Assembly (NCBI GenBank): GCA_947646735.1 | Contig: CANTFK010000716.1 | Location: 28,881 to 92,880 of the forward strand | From: Peronospora farinosa | Taxonomy: Eukaryota > Oomycota > Peronosporomycetes > Peronosporales > Peronosporaceae | Reading direction: 5' to 3' | Length of the DNA: 64,000 bases | Shown: positions 22,265 through 34,399 of the stretch, one piece after another | Position numbering within the stretch: position 1 is the stretch's first letter | Layout of the letters: each line of letters begins with the position of its first letter | The notes under the pieces: model-generated | The model's input: the letters and a program-made list of their open reading frames with translations, nothing else | Told to the model about the DNA's origin: nothing | The model's database searches: none | Translations under genes and position numbers: made by a program

Positions 22265-23793
22265 TAGTGGCCCCTCTTCCTTTTCCGTTGGGTCGACGTG
22301 ATGGTTGACTTAGATTCATAAGCCAGATTTAGCCATTCCGAATATCTTCGAGATCCCACCGAGACAAACCCTGGCGTTCTCGGAACTTGATCCCTGGTCA
22401 ACCACATACCTATCTTGGTATCCTCGTGCAATGTTAAGGGGCGAGGGCTGACATTGGTTATCTTCAAAATCTGTCGACGCCCTATCCCTTCGATCAAGGT
22501 GGTCGCCCATCGTTCGCCTCTCGTGATCCACAATTTCCACTGTTCTGAGGTCGACCTTTGAGAGGCACTTCCGTACATCCTCCAACGGATATCTGTACAT
22601 ACCGACCCAATTTCACATCCGATACTCGAGTATTGTACAGCGTCCTTCGCCTGGTCAACTGTACTCGAACTTCATCGACGGAACGTAGAGTTCCGTCGGC
22701 CAAGTCTAAACGGATACCGGCCGGGACCATGAAGTCCATCCCCAAAATTGCATCTTGGCCTACCATAGGGCCTACCCACACCTTAAAGATGTACACCAAG
22801 TTCCCATTTAGAGTGACCTTGATGCGAGTGCGTCCCTCCGTGGTGTATACGGATTCCCCAATACCAATACATTCTTGTCGTTCACTTTCATCAATTTGGC
22901 AGCCTACCTTACGAGCAAAGGCGATACCCAGGATGGATATCTCGGCACCAGTATCGAACAACAAATTTGCATGGTCATTGTTGACCTTCCCAGAGTCTTT
23001 GGCTTGCCTTAACCATTTAGTAGGGGCATGGTAGTTCCAGTACCCCCTAGACTCGCCTGGCAATAAGTCTAACTCCATTACTGCATTTTCTCAAGCAAAA
23101 TTGTAGGCTTATTCAAAGAAGCAACATGGACCACAGGGTAATTTCCAATCTTCGATATATTTCCAATCTTAACTGGAATACCCATCTCCTCCTTGGGCTG
23201 TTTCTCCACATATGCAAAGATACAACGATTAGAACGCTCGGCTCGTACCAGATTCCAACCTGGCGAGCGTCCTAATTTGTCATCTTCTTGAGTTTCTCCG
23301 GGAACATTTCTGCATGCTTGGCCGGGTTATACCATTGACGGAACAAATTGTAGAACTCCTTCATCTGGCACTTCCCAATCTCGTGAATCTCTCCACAACC
23401 CCGGCACACAAACAGGCAGCGATCAGACGGGTGACCCTTCCTTCCACAGCGTTCGCAGGTCAATCTTTTCCAGCAATTCAGATCTCCATGTTTCTTGGAC
23501 CCGCAATATGCACATCTCGTGTTTGGGGTCGCTGATGATGGGCCGGGTCGCTGGTCTACTGCCTGGCGATGTTGGATGGCCTCCCTAGTCGGTAGATTCT
23601 TTGAGAACCTCACACCTGGGTCCCTCCCTGCTTCTTTATCCATAAGGTAGACTCGCCTTAGATCTCCTTTGTTCTCCGAGGAGTCTGGGCTGGAGTCTTC
23701 AGAGCTCGAGTCTTCCAGGGGCGCCCGTACTGCATGTATGGAGCGGCGATTCATATCTCTCGGCCTCTCTGGTAGTGCCGGTGCCTTCTGACG
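22264..23793 (-). pseudogene. E3 protease region with linkers
   Basis: ORF 22494-23078 starts at a real ATG (23078) whose A overlaps the TAA ending the upstream linker frame (TAATG). LLFDTGAEISIL is the aspartic protease site (about residues 40-51) and ILGMDF the second motif. A frame change near 22560 leads to STSEQWKLW and GFVSVGSRRYSEW (22264-22578). The linker upstream (about 23100-23290) carries NLVRAERSNRCIFAYVEKQP. Confidence 0.8.
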
Positions 23794-25364
23794 AAACTTG
23801 TTTGATCCAAACAACATCTTGCCTCGTCGTTCCTACATCCGCTGACATGCTGTCAATACTTCCTCCAATTCTTCTACACCCGCCAGACGCAACAAGTCAA
23901 CTTGTCTGCTAGCTCCGGGTCGTCCACCGTCAAAATGTAGTGATCGACATGATCCTTCTGAATTTTGGGCGACCCATCCTTAATCTTCATCTTCGCCCTG
24001 AGTCCAAGCACATTCAGGCGGTACAGATAATCCAGCGGGGTCTCTTCCGACATTTTCTTCGCATGGTAGTACTGGCGGGCGACCGGTACCCCCGTGCCAC
24101 AGAACCGAATCATGAACTCTTGGATTAAGTCCTTCCAGTTTCCTCGGACTGAGCGACCCAGTTGACGGTACCAATTCTGGGCCGGTCCAGTCAGCAACCC
24201 TCCAAAAACGAGACATCTTTTGTCATCTGGTGCTTGGTCTCTTATAAATGCTGTCTTGACCGTCGATACCCAGCTGCGCGCTCTGTCTTCGTCTTGGTCT
24301 CTTCCATGAAATTCTTTAAGATCCGAGGTCGCCGAGAGTTTGATGCGAGGGACCATATTTGGTATTTGCCCCAGCGCTGCGTTCGCCATCATCGACTGAG
24401 GTCCCCTCAAATCCATGTTGTCCGGGTCGAACTCACAGGAACCGGCGGATTCCATGTCAACGTCGGTCATCGTGTGACCTCTTGGCATTTGTATGCCTGG
24501 ACGCTGGTCATGGTGAGCGGTCGTCCTTTGCGCCTCTGGTCTTCCTCCTGCTACACTCCCGTTAGGGTGTGCTCGTAGTACTTGGCGTTCATTCCAAAAT
24601 CTTGCCATCTCCGCGTCGAAGAGGGTCTGCAGATCACCTACCGTGTAGGTAGGACCTCCACCAACATCTTCGTCACGGGGCAAAGCAAATTCCAATTTTT
24701 TCTCGTGCTGATTTTCCATTGGCTGAAAATCGGAATGATTTTCATTTTTGCCACGCGTCGCCGTTTCGAGAACTCGTGGTTCTTGCTCCGCGCTGCGCGC
24801 TCGGGCCTGGAGCAGCGCCGCCCCAGTTGGTCCTCGGGGCATCCTAGTGACCGATGCAGTCAATGACGATCCTGGGGACCACGGAGCTGCTTCCCTCTGG
24901 CCGCTTGACGTCAGGTGTTGGGATGGACCTTGCTTCGCCCCTGGGTGGCCGGCGGCTCCATACATTTGAGGGTAGACCGCGATGTCTTGAAGCGTCATCT
25001 GGCTTTCCCTGGACCGTGTTTGTGTGGGTGTCGTCAAAGGTAGGTGTCCCTTTGCTGGCGTGGTACCAACTAGGATCGACAGACGCTTGTGTATATGTTA
25101 TAACGTCTTTGTGATTCTGTCGAATCCCAGGGACAGCAGGTCATCCGGGTCGAACCGCCCTGCGACCATGTTCTCTTCACGAAGAAGGGTGACCAGCGCA
25201 GTGATCGCGTCCGTGACGGTTGCAGCCGTGATAGGGTCGATACCGACCCAGTAAGTTGACCCAGCTTCCGGATCTCCAGAGTCTTCGCGACGGGATCGCT
25301 CTCCAGGAACGCGTTCAGCTTGCGTTGGTGGTAGGCCCTCGTGACGTCAGCGTCTGACATGATG
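23272..25364 (-). pseudogene. gag: E3 gag with zinc knuckles
   Basis: Begins at ATG about 25360 (MSDADVTRAYHQRKLNAFL), the homologue of 41510 in E4. A small indel near 25230 shifts the frame here. Capsid region 23874-25037 contains KEFHGRDQDEDRARSW and WYRQLGRSVRGNWKDL. The nucleocapsid (23272-23817) has CAYCGSKKHGDLNCW and CERCGRKGHPSDRC knuckles followed by a further Cys-rich CRGCGEIHEIGKC. A TAG between capsid and nucleocapsid is shared with E4. Confidence 0.85.
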
Positions 25365-25787
25365 CCAATCCTGACTTCTCGGGGCCTATCGACTTGGTGT
25401 TTCCGGTTGCCTTCATCCGGAACTTTGTCGGCTTGGACTGCGCGATCTTTGTTTTTTGTTTGTTCGGGTACCTTAGCCTCTCGGTTTTCACCGTCGGCTG
25501 ATGGTCCTCTGGATCGTGATAGGTATCATGACCCAAGGTGTCCTCTACGAGGACATAGGGAGGGTATTTAGGTTTCTCTTCAATAAGTTCAGCCTCGACC
25601 ATGTTGACCGGTTTCCTCCCAAGGCCCGGTCGGCTCTTCGATCCTTTGTTTTTTCTTCTTGAGTCACTGGCGATCGGTCTTCCAGTGGCTCTTCGGTCTT
25701 GTGCTCCTTCTTGACATGAACACCTTTATCTTCTTGGGACTCGCGGTGAAATCCCGCGTCTTCCGAAGATCCGGGCACGTGCACCAT

Positions 25788-26305
25788 TATGGTGGAGTGA
25801 GTTCTCAAAATTGTATGATGAGACCCCAAACCACTCACTGTGCCGGACTGCCGACTATCGGAGGGGGTACCCCGATGCCGCGTACGAACCTTCTCTCACC
25901 TTGTGTACCCGTCGGCTGGCGGGTTGCACTCTTCGGAAGACTTGGGAAGGATGTAGACGTCTGCCTTAAGAGAGGTAGACCTGGGGGGACTCGAGTGGAT
26001 ATGCTTCACTCGGTGGGCCGGTAGGTGGCCACTCGATCGACCTTGTCGAGAGTGGACTTAGAGCCAAATTCTTCAGAGAGCTTATCCCTGGACTTTTTAT
26101 TCTTGTTTCAGGGGTATCAACCACCTGACCTTTACTTTGCTCCCGGACCGTGAGGTAAGGGAGGCCTCTTCCGATAGCGGGTCTTGGGGGGTGTTGCTAC
26201 TCGAACGAGCTCACAGGCCAAATATATCCTGTAGCTCTATTCGCACTTGAACTTCGCTACACAACTTTCTTCGACGGGGGGCAAAATATATCCCTTCCCG
26301 GAACA
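25788..26305 (-). repeat. E3 5' LTR (about 518 bp)
   Basis: On the minus strand it runs from TGTTCCGGGAAGGG (26305) to CCACCATA. The terminal CA is TA in both E3 and E4. The shared U5 block with GGGGTACCCC (25865-25875) recurs in all LTRs of this superfamily in the window. A candidate primer site, TGGTGCACGTGCCCGGA, follows at 25769-25786. Confidence 0.8.
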
Positions 26306-27702
26306 GGTGGTCCTCGAACCCGCTCATCCGGCGTCGTAATACGTGATAATCCACTTCTCTTAGCTCGTACAATATGGACGCATAAATCGCGTAGTCTTTT
26401 TAGAAACCGGCTATAGTAATTGAGACTTCCAAGAAACGACTGCATGGCTTTGAGGGTGGTGGGCAGCAGTAAGTCCACCAATGACTGAAGATCCTTAGGG
26501 TGGGCCTTCAACCCCTCCGCGGATACTCGATGCCCAAGATAATCAGCTTTTTACATCCCCATGAACTTTTGACCGCGCTGATCGATAAGTTCCACTTATC
26601 ACAAACCTCCAATAGTCTTTCCGTTTATAAGCTTAGGTCATCCCATGATCCTGAGGTTACCAAAATATCATCGATATAAGACCGGAGTCCTAATATGGAC
26701 TCCTCGGGGTCCGCTTCAGGTTGACCCATTTCAAATAGGTCAACCTGTTTCTCAGCGTTGGGCTTCGAGAAAATCGTTAAGAATACATATAGAGCGTTAT
26801 ACAACAATCTCTGATAGATCTGCGGTGCATTCTTCAGTTCAAATGGCATTCGTCTTCACTCAAACAATCCTAGCGGAGTTACAAACGCCGGAATCAAACG
26901 AGCTCGTTCAGTCATGCTGACCACCCAAAACCGCTATCCATATCCAGTGAGCAGTAACACAGGGCCTTATCTAGATCTTCCAACAACTCATTCACGAGAG
27001 GCATAGGATACAGTTAAGTCATTCACCATCCGGTAGTCAATACACAGCCTTAATCTGCCTCATTCTTCTTGACAATGATTACAATCGGAATGGCCCATGG
27101 GGAGGTGGAATGCTGGATTATCTTGGATGACAAGAGGCCTTTTATCAGGTCTGCCAGCTTCTCCCTAAATTGAGGGGCCACCTTCCGTACCCGTTGGGCG
27201 ATTGGCCGTGCGTTCCCAATATCAATGTCTCAAACTGCTCCTCGAGCCGCCGGGAGTAATGCGTTACCTTTTCCCATCAGCAAATGTCGTTTCTCCATAT
27301 AATCTGGCGGAGGCGGTCTACCTCCTCCTTTGGGGTATCACCGGGGTCTGGGATCTGGATGTCTTCCAACGTAACTTCGTTTGTAGATGGGGTGGCCTCA
27401 GGGATAACAGACCAATTTTTGTCGATATCCTCAGCACATACGTCTCCACTCTCGTGAACACAGACTTGGTCATCGGAAGTATCTGCTTCAACCTTGATAT
27501 CCTGTTGACCCACCTCCGGGTGGACTTGTTGACCCACCTCTTGGTAGACCCTCTCCTTGTCGGCCATATCCTTTGATGAGACTTCCTTGACCATTCTGGC
27601 TCTGGCCGGTTGGCTTCCATCGAGGGTCTTCCCTCTTGACTCCTGATCTGATGGTAACGACTTGGGGTTCCTCATAATAGACTCATGCACCGCGTTAACC
27701 AT
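26306..27702 (-). pseudogene. pol: E6: Gypsy pol fragment split by E3
   Basis: Minus-strand linker (VERYQEVGQQ ... DIQIPDPG) and RT remains: PFELKNAPQIYQR, RSYIDDILVTS and QSFLGSLNYYSRF. The frame is cut within ELREVDYHVLRRRMSG exactly at the E3 LTR terminus (26305/26306), so E3 inserted here. It resembles E5 more than E3. Many frame breaks. Confidence 0.82.
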
Positions 27703-28104
27703 TGGTACTTGGGTCCCCGTCCGTAGTGCCCTTACTTGTTATTTCTGCGTCCGATCACAGTTGAGTTGTGTTGAGAGTTCTTGCAATCCCTGGCCAAACA
27801 ATCCAGGGATATGACTTGCTTAGTGTATTGGCTTCCTCGAGACCTCGGGTGGCCAAGGAATCCAGCCCGGAAGCGAAGTAGACACGTGTATTAGAAGTAA
27901 AATTGAACTCTGTTTAGTGTTAACCAATCAAAACTCGAAACCTACAATTCTGCCTATCTGTAGTCCAGGATCTATTACCACGTGTCGTCCTTTCAAAAAA
28001 TTAGATCTCGATATGTGGTCCACCCCAAATGCCTTCGCCATCCCGATCCATCGGCGATCTTGCCTTATCATTGGATTGCGATCTGATTCAGATCGCGTTC
28101 AGTC

Positions 28105-28275
28105 TTGGATCGCGGTTCTGAGCCGGATCGCGGTTCTGAGTTGGATCGCGGTTCTGAGTCGGATCGCGGTTCTGAGTTGGATCCCGGTTCTGATTCGGAT
28201 CGCGGTTCTAAGTCGGATCGCGGTTCTGAGTCGGATCGCGATTCTGAGTCGGATCGCGGTTCTGAGTTGGATCGC
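28105..28275. repeat. 18-bp satellite GGATCGCGGTTCTGAGTC
   Basis: About ten tandem 18-bp units within the E7 LTR. The GGATCGCG core is shared with the 27-bp units of the LTRs at 50665-53869, but the rest of the unit differs, so the arrays expanded separately. Confidence 0.9.
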
Positions 28276-28709
28276 GATTTACAATTTGCGAAAATTGTTT
28301 ACTCGCTCCTCCACAGTGAAAGCACAGAATCACGGATCGCGAATCCACCTGAATACTAAGATTGCAGTGCGATCCAGACTTGGATCGCGGTGCTATCCAA
28401 ACATTGCGATACGATATGTATCTCGGATCGTGATTTGTCCATTACAGTTGATTGAGGCCGCGATCCATACTTTGCGAAATTTCACTCTTCCATATTCAAG
28501 TATAATCCGTACAATTTCAATAAATCCAATTGGATCAACCTATACTGGAATCAAGTATATCCAAACGGTGATCTATTCCGTGATAATCCAATATAAGCTG
28601 GAAATGTGATCCATGCAATGATCAGCAGTACTTTTTCATTCGATATTTCATGAATTAAGATCGACTTCACCACACCCAATAAGTCATTTTAGTAAGTGAC
28701 TTAGTGGTG

Positions 28710-28862
28710 GACAGGGATCCAACAATTATGAGAAAGGGATCCAGCTGTTATGAGACATGGATCCATCCGTTATGAGAAGGGATCCAACCGTTATGGGAAA
28801 GGGATCCAACCGTTATGGGAAAGGGATCCAACCGTTATGGGAAAGGGATCCAACCGTTGGCG
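28710..28862. repeat. 22-bp tandem repeat GGGATCCAACCGTTATGGGAAA
   Basis: About seven units. The right-hand four (28777-28862) are nearly perfect and the left ones decayed. It lies in the U3 part of the E7 LTR, beside its start. Confidence 0.9.
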
Positions 28863-28948
28863 AGAAAAATCCCGATAATTCGGTTCCGGATTTATCGAGA
28901 AAATTATTAAATGGACTATGACAAAATTCTCCAATCGACTTTGCCACA

Positions 28949-29339
28949 ATCGACCCTGCACCGGTAGACGACATACAGTGTCAATGTGGCTGTGCATCGT
29001 CTGTCCAATTAAAATTCCTTGAGGTGTTTGTGAACTAGTAACACCTCTCAGTCGTTGAATACAATTCCATCTCGTTTGTCCATTTATCATAATCATCTCC
29101 GGAATTGTCTTCTTTTGTTAGGCCTTTTCAGCCGCGACTTAGTCTCCCAGACCTTCGATCGCTATACTCATTACGCACAAATTTCCTTTCCACCACCCTA
29201 TGTAGCCTTCTTGCATATTGTACCACTCCCAGCACACGACCTGTGTTAGCCACCAGATCTCTCTTGATGTGATTGCATCACTTCAAAACGATTCCGGCTA
29301 ATCTTGCCACGTTCAAAATCTCGCAATAAGGCACCACAA
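28949..29339. other. E7 3' untranslated region
   Basis: No open frame of note. On the minus strand it leads from the chromodomain to a purine-rich GGTGCAGGG stretch directly before the LTR, the expected place of a polypurine tract. CACTGTATGT and the tract recur at 52395-52424. Confidence 0.5.
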
Positions 29340-30888
29340 TTTAAGTCGGCTTCATCCACCCAGGATAGGTTAGCATAACCTTTCCAGTAGACTTTAAACT
29401 ATCTATGTACTCGTCCAAAACGTGTCTTTCTATCATACCGTACATCCACAATCTTTTCCACTTCGAATTCATCGTCTCCCAGATTACCTTCAAAACTGTC
29501 TTCTGGCAAAAGCGCTTCATCAAAATCGAATCGATATTCTTCTTCGATCGTCATCAAATTTTTTGGACGATCGGGGAACGTCTTCACTTTCTTCAACTTA
29601 GATATATGTACGACGGGAAATAATCTATATGGTGTACCAGCGATCTCCAGTCGGACAGCGTGATCTCCACACATTTCTTTTACTCGAAAAGGTCCATGCC
29701 ACATATGTGCTAGCTTTCGAGCGTACCCTTCTTTCACACGATCCAAATATAACCAGACTTGCACCCCTGGTTCAATTTCGTGAGGCTTGAGATTTTCATT
29801 GTGGCGATCAGCACGTGTTTGGATCGCAATTCTGAGTCTCTCATTTACTGCTTCTCTCGCCTGCTGATAATGCCGCTGCACATGATATCGCCACCTACGT
29901 GGATCGCGATCCCGACGCCTAGTACTCCCTAATGGTAAAGTATCTTCCAATGTAGATCTCGGGTCCCAACCATGAATCAAAAAATGGCGTTTCGCCGCGC
30001 ACCCGATCTTGGGCGGTATTGATCGCGAAAGTTAGGCGTTCGGCATACTCATCCCAGTCTTGTTGATTAACGTCAGAGACATACATCTTTAATGCACGAG
30101 TCAGAGTTTGCACCATACGCTCAGCAGTTCCATTTGCTTGAGGTCGATATGCCATCGTTGCCCTTTGCTTTTGTCCAATAATTCGGTTAGACGCACGAAA
30201 AAATCCGACATAAACCCGGGTTTTCGGTCATGACATATTTCTTCACTAGCACCAAAACGACGGAGAATACACTCTTATAATTTTCAGCGATAGTTTGGGC
30301 TGTTCGCGACGAACTTGCTTTGGCGATCACGTAGCCAGAAAATAAATCCACCCAGATAAGTAACTAGGTATTTCCTTTATATGATTTAGGCAGAGACGGT
30401 ATGTGATCCATGGCGATAATTTAAAAAGGATAGGTAGACCGTAGGTGATTCTCCATCAATCACGGGACGTCCCTTTCCAGTTTCACAATCTGTGCATTGA
30501 TTCACATAGCGTTGAACACTGATACAAACCCCTCCAGTGAAAATGCGCTCTAATCCGCTGGTAGGTTCTCCCAATTCCCTGGTGACCCCCTTCCAAACTA
30601 GAATGATAATGAAGCAGAAAATCTTCCTGCAGATTTTCAGGTACGAACAGACGAGCGATTTCGTCCCGATCTTCGGATTTCGTTGCAGTTCCCGGGCAAA
30701 AAATAAACAAATTATCTTCATCCACTACATAATTATCAGCCATCTTGGCACATTATTTCGCTTCCTCGACCGTCAATGTCGAAACGTAACCGATTAAATA
30801 TGTCTTCAGATTAGAGATCCAGCACTCTCTGTCTTGTGCACGCTGTATGCGATCACTTCTTATCTGCTGAACCATGTCTTCCTGCAAA
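29340..30888 (-). pseudogene. pol: E7: Gypsy integrase and chromodomain
   Basis: Minus-strand pieces: LQEDMVQQIRSDRIQRAQ (start at 30888), HHHHCC-type region HYHSSLEGGHQGIGRTYQ (about 30560) with CTDCETGKG, core pieces ending NGTAERMVQTLTRAL (about 30110), and PRRWRYHVQRHYQQAR. The chromodomain is in the frame from 29980 to 29399 (FEVEKIVDVRYDRKTRFG), continuing to LNCGALLRDFE near 29320. Several frameshifts. Its upstream neighbour at 30889 is the 3' LTR of E5, so E5 inserted into E7. Confidence 0.83.
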
Positions 30889-31396
30889 ATTGTGGTGGAG
30901 TGGATTCTTAAACGACGTGAGAGAGCCACAAACACACACAGCGCCGGACTGCCGACTTACGGAAGAGGTACCCCGATATCGTGGTGCGTCAAACTTGGGT
31001 CTCACCTTGTGTGCCCGTCGGCTTGGCTGGTCTTGCTCCTCGTTAGACGCAGAAGACTTACAGACTTGGTCCTTGTATGCAGGGACTTGGGGGCCCACGA
31101 GTGAATATACTTCACTCGGGTCTAGGGTTTCTTGGGCTCAATCGACTGTGTTAAGATCAATGCACCTGGTACTACGTACCCCTTTCTGTGTCTAACTGTT
31201 TCTTCGTCCTTGGACCCCTTTCTCTTGTTCCCCGTAGGGAAACCGCATCCTGTAGCGGGTGTTAGGTGCTTTTTTTGACACTTACTTGACACCTCAGGCC
31301 AACTATCCTGAGGTTCAACTTGCGTATCTTGAGCCGTCTAACACCTGCTGACGTCGGGGGGGGGGCAAAGGATATCCCGCCCGGAAGAGGTGGAGC
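30889..31396 (-). repeat. E5 3' LTR
   Basis: On the minus strand it ends CTCCACCACA at 30889, and near its start (31396) it has the block CGGGCGGGATATCC, matching CGGGAAGGGATATA of the E3/E4 LTR. It contains the GGGGTACCTC U5 block and a run of nine G at 31356. The terminal TGTT is mutated. Confidence 0.7.
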
Positions 31397-31946
31397 GACG
31401 TAGAAGCTAAGAGGAGGTGCTTGGAGCTGCCACGTGTAAAGCAAATTCGCGTGTGTTTATTCATCTTATACTTTGTATGCTTTTCTTGCCTAACCCTAAC
31501 CCTTTTATCTGGATAGTGCCACGTGTCGACTATTGGAGGAAGAATTGGCTCTTTGGTACCTGTACTTTCTGTAATCTTCGATATTCCGTTTAACGATTAT
31601 GCACCCTCGGACATTGGGCCCCGGTACTGTTTCCGGGGCCTGGGGCCTGTGCTGGCTCCGCACGTCTGGGTCCTTATATTCTTAATAAGGCTGGGGCCTG
31701 GTGTGTGGTTGTAGATCCGCGAGGCCGGGTCGTGGTCACTTCCTCGGGGGAGTGACCAGATATTCTCTTGCTCTCTGTTCCCATTTCCTTAAACTCTAAT
31801 TTTTCCTGGCACTTCACCACAGCTGTCCCCTGCGCGCTGGTCTTCCGAAGTGCGGCAAGACCCCGTGCATCCTTGTCCAGACCATTCGAATTGACAGTAA
31901 GTGACCATATGTCGTTTGGGTGGTTGCGTTCACCAACTAACAAGTC
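31397..31946. other. E5 region between LTR and antisense frame
   Basis: No clear gene. GGGGCCTGGGGCCTG runs near 31640 resemble the minisatellite near the E3 antisense frame. TCTTTCCACAG at 31973-31983 looks like a splice acceptor immediately before the first long antisense frame. Confidence 0.4.
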
Positions 31947-33540
31947 TTGTATCCGTTAGTGACTTCTCGTAATCTTTCCACAGGGTTCCAAGCACCTGAC
32001 CGTTGGCCTCTTCCCGCGCTTCCTGGACCTGACCCTGACGAGGTCGCCCCGACCGTGGACTTTATTGGGGAGCCCCCCAATTATCTGGAGGTCTCTCAAG
32101 CTTGGGAAGCCTTACGTGTTGCGGTGGAACGGGCTCAGTCTATGGAGACCCTCGCTGAAGAACACAGGGTCCTCCAACGGGCCTACCAGATAGAAACATC
32201 GCCGGAACGCGGAATTACAGCGTCGCGTAGACGACCTCACGAAATTCGGGGTGACCCATGCGCCCCGGATACAGTCTTGGGTCCGGAATCTGGTCCACGA
32301 GCATGAAGTGGACCAGCTGGCCATCGCCGAGTACCGGGATACACTCGCCCAACGGGTGGACAATTCTCAGGAAATGGAAGAATCTCGATTCCAGATCAAG
32401 TACTAGAAGGACCAGTACAACGAGGATGTAGAAAGTTCTTCGGCCGAGATTAGGTTGCTGGAGTCCAAGTTGGACGCACTTCGCAGTCCTCAAGCACTGT
32501 CAAAACAAGTGTTGGTACTCCAGAGAGAGGTTGCCAACTACAAGAGTCGCGTGAAGACCCTCCTCCGAGAACGAAACCAGCTGCAGAAGCAGCTAACAGT
32601 TGCTCGAGGCACGGCGGCAAAATCGTCTCCAGCCACGACCAAAGCCCGACGTTCCAGAACGATGAAAAGATCACGTTCGCCTTCAGCCAAGGTTCGGTTC
32701 CCTCCTAAGCCAAAGAAGCGGAAAGACACCCATCCTCCGGAGTCATCGGGGACAGAGTATAGCAGTAGTGACGACTCGTTGTTCGCCGCAATGGCCAGGT
32801 CGCGGGCTTCCAGTCGTCGCTCCGGCCTCGTACCCTCTACTGCAGAGTTCGGCCTAGACTTCATAGACCTGTCATAAAGGCCAAGTCCAAGACCCCCGCT
32901 CGATCCTCGAAGTCCCCATCACCTCGTACCTTCCACGCAGCTTCTCGGTCGTCACGGAAAAAGAAGGATCGTACAGCGTACTCAGACGAGTTCTTGGAAA
33001 TGTTTGGTCCAGGCTCTGAGACTGAGAATGACGAGTCTATCAACGCTAAGAGGAAGCCACCGGCCAAAGGTCCCGCTAGCAAGGGTAATACTTCGGCGCC
33101 TACAGGTCCCCGCCGCAATGGTCCCGCCGGCAAGGGTCCCGCCGGCAGGGGTCCTGCTTCAACATCCAATGGTTCCAGAAGCAAGGTTCCTGCACCCACA
33201 TCCGAGCGTTCCAGTAGCAAGGGTCCCAGCAGCGAGGGTCCTGCACCAACATCCGAGGGTCCTGCCAGCAAGGGCCCCGCCCGTGATGATCCTTTAGACC
33301 ATAACATCCAGGGTTCCTCCATTCCTGGTTATGCGAAACCCAGCACGTTCGTCGTGGAAGACGTTGCCCCCTGGTCAGTTTCCCAGGTAGGGGCCCTCGT
33401 TATTACTCAGCTGACGCCAGAGGATCTTTAGGCCAAGGTATCGCTTTCACTGTCTTGGATATGTGCTTCTGATGACCAGAAGCCCCGAAGCCCCCCCCCA
33501 GTCTGGAGCGAAGGCCTCATGAAGGACTCTCAACTTTAAT
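31947..33540 (+). pseudogene. E5 antisense ORF, part A
   Basis: Opposite to E5's own coding direction. Segments in order: a Pro-rich start; a long charged coiled-coil-like stretch (about 32060-32590, e.g. KSRVKTLLRERNQLQKQL) with at least one frameshift and a stop near 32404; a basic Ser-rich patch (KRSRSPSAKVRFPPKPKKRK) that could be a nuclear signal; an acidic Ser tract; then GPASKGPA-like repeats (33060-33290); then IPGYAKPSTFVVEDVAPWSV and QLTPEDL. The last block aligns with E4 (IPDYMQSKTFSAAEVAPWPV). No known domain. Confidence 0.5.
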
Positions 33541-34000
33541 ATTTGATGGACTCGCGTCCTTGGGCCCAGGGGGTCGTGACCGTAACCCCTGTTTCTTTTC
33601 CAGTGTCCGGCTGGTTCAGTGACCTCGTGAAGCTCATGATACTTACGTCGATGCGTCACGCCAGAGTCTATGGGAAGACCGACACCGACTTCCTCTTTTC
33701 TCCGAGCTCCGTACGAAGAGCCAATACGCCTCTCGGCTGTTCAATGCGAGGAAGAAACGGCGGCCCAAGGCTGCGAGGGCTTGAATGGAAGTGCTTGAAA
33801 AGATCTTGGAGGGGATGAAGGCCGGTCACTGTGATCTGGACGCTCTTCTCGACCCCTACTTCCAGACCATGATTCCAACCCGTCAGCTGACCGTTTAGTA
33901 CCCGATTGTCACCAAGGAGGATCCTCAGTTGAGTTTGTTGGGGGCTTTGCAAACCGCAGACTTCACTGCCCCCCTGGCGCGTGCTCTATCGCAAGAACAT
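33541..34000 (+). pseudogene. E5 antisense ORF, part B
   Basis: Follows the stop TAA at about 33538. SRPWAQGVVTVTPVSFPV and GWFSDLVKLMI align codon for codon with E4 STEPWVKDRVPMQHVSFRLV and GWFAQLAAAYI. After a frame change near 33700 come NARKKRRPKAARA, GHCDLDALLDPYF and PTRQLTV. Stops show decay, but the residue conservation against E3/E4 indicates it was once a translated gene. Confidence 0.5.
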
Positions 34001-34146
34001 TCAGGAACACCCCGCCTTCCAAGGTCCCTCGTCTATCTGGCAAATTTCGCACGACCAACGATTCACAAAATACTTAGCCAGCTAGCTTCCCACGTATCCG
34101 CAATAGTTGTTCTGCTCTAATGATTTCCCCCGTATCTTCACGCTCC

Positions 34147-34197
34147 TTTTCCTTGAGCCTGTACCCTGGGCTCTGTACCCTGGTACCCTGGGCCCTC
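34147..34197. repeat. Short GTACCCTGGGCCC repeat
   Basis: Three to four units of the minisatellite seen at 16791-17085, here between the antisense frame and the E5 chromodomain. Confidence 0.7.
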
Positions 34198-34399
34198 GGC
34201 GTTCGGAGTTCGGGGTCTCGCAATACTTCGCAATTTCTTTTGTGCTGCTGCACTCTCATATATAATAACTTGACCCAGTTGTAAATGTATAACAAATATC
34301 GCCTCCTTCTTGCATCATCTTTGCCTTCCCAAGGTGAGCTCTCCCCACTACTCCTCATGACTCTGCATCGCCTCGAATCGGTTCCGAGTAGCCTGCCTG

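Larger units (their letters stand above)
17131..26305 (-). mobile_element. E3: dual RNase H, chromodomain Gypsy element (inverted-repeat arm 1)
   Basis: Near-identical to 40565-49744 in opposite orientation (matching coordinates sum to about 66870-66874). The inner ends of both arms coincide with the LTR terminus TGTTCCGG. Order on the minus strand: LTR, primer site, gag, protease, RT, RNase H, second RNase H, integrase, chromodomain, antisense frame. The 3' LTR is missing, replaced by the minisatellite at 17085. The domain set fits the oomycete group I recall as Chronos. Confidence 0.9.
27740..28948 (-). repeat. E7 3' LTR, truncated, with internal satellites
   Basis: The minus-strand start TGTGGCAAAGTCGATTGGAG (28948) matches TGTGGCGAAG of the LTRs at 50665 and 52425, and the preceding CGGTGCAGGGTCGAT matches the bases before 52425. 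The U5-side block (ATCCCTGGCCAAACAATCC inverted, ACACGTGT) at 27790-27890 is homologous to 51640-51760. The terminal U5 with GGGTACCCC is missing. Confidence 0.8.

Noticed and set aside
28105..28359. Ser/Asp/Arg-rich 84-codon frame
   Set aside because: It is the 18-bp satellite read in frame (multiple of three), with no start context or homologue.
31488..31505. CCTAACCCTAACCC as a telomere remnant
   Set aside because: Only two units, of a different type (TTAGGG) from this chromosome's TTTAGGG, inside a Gypsy-derived region.
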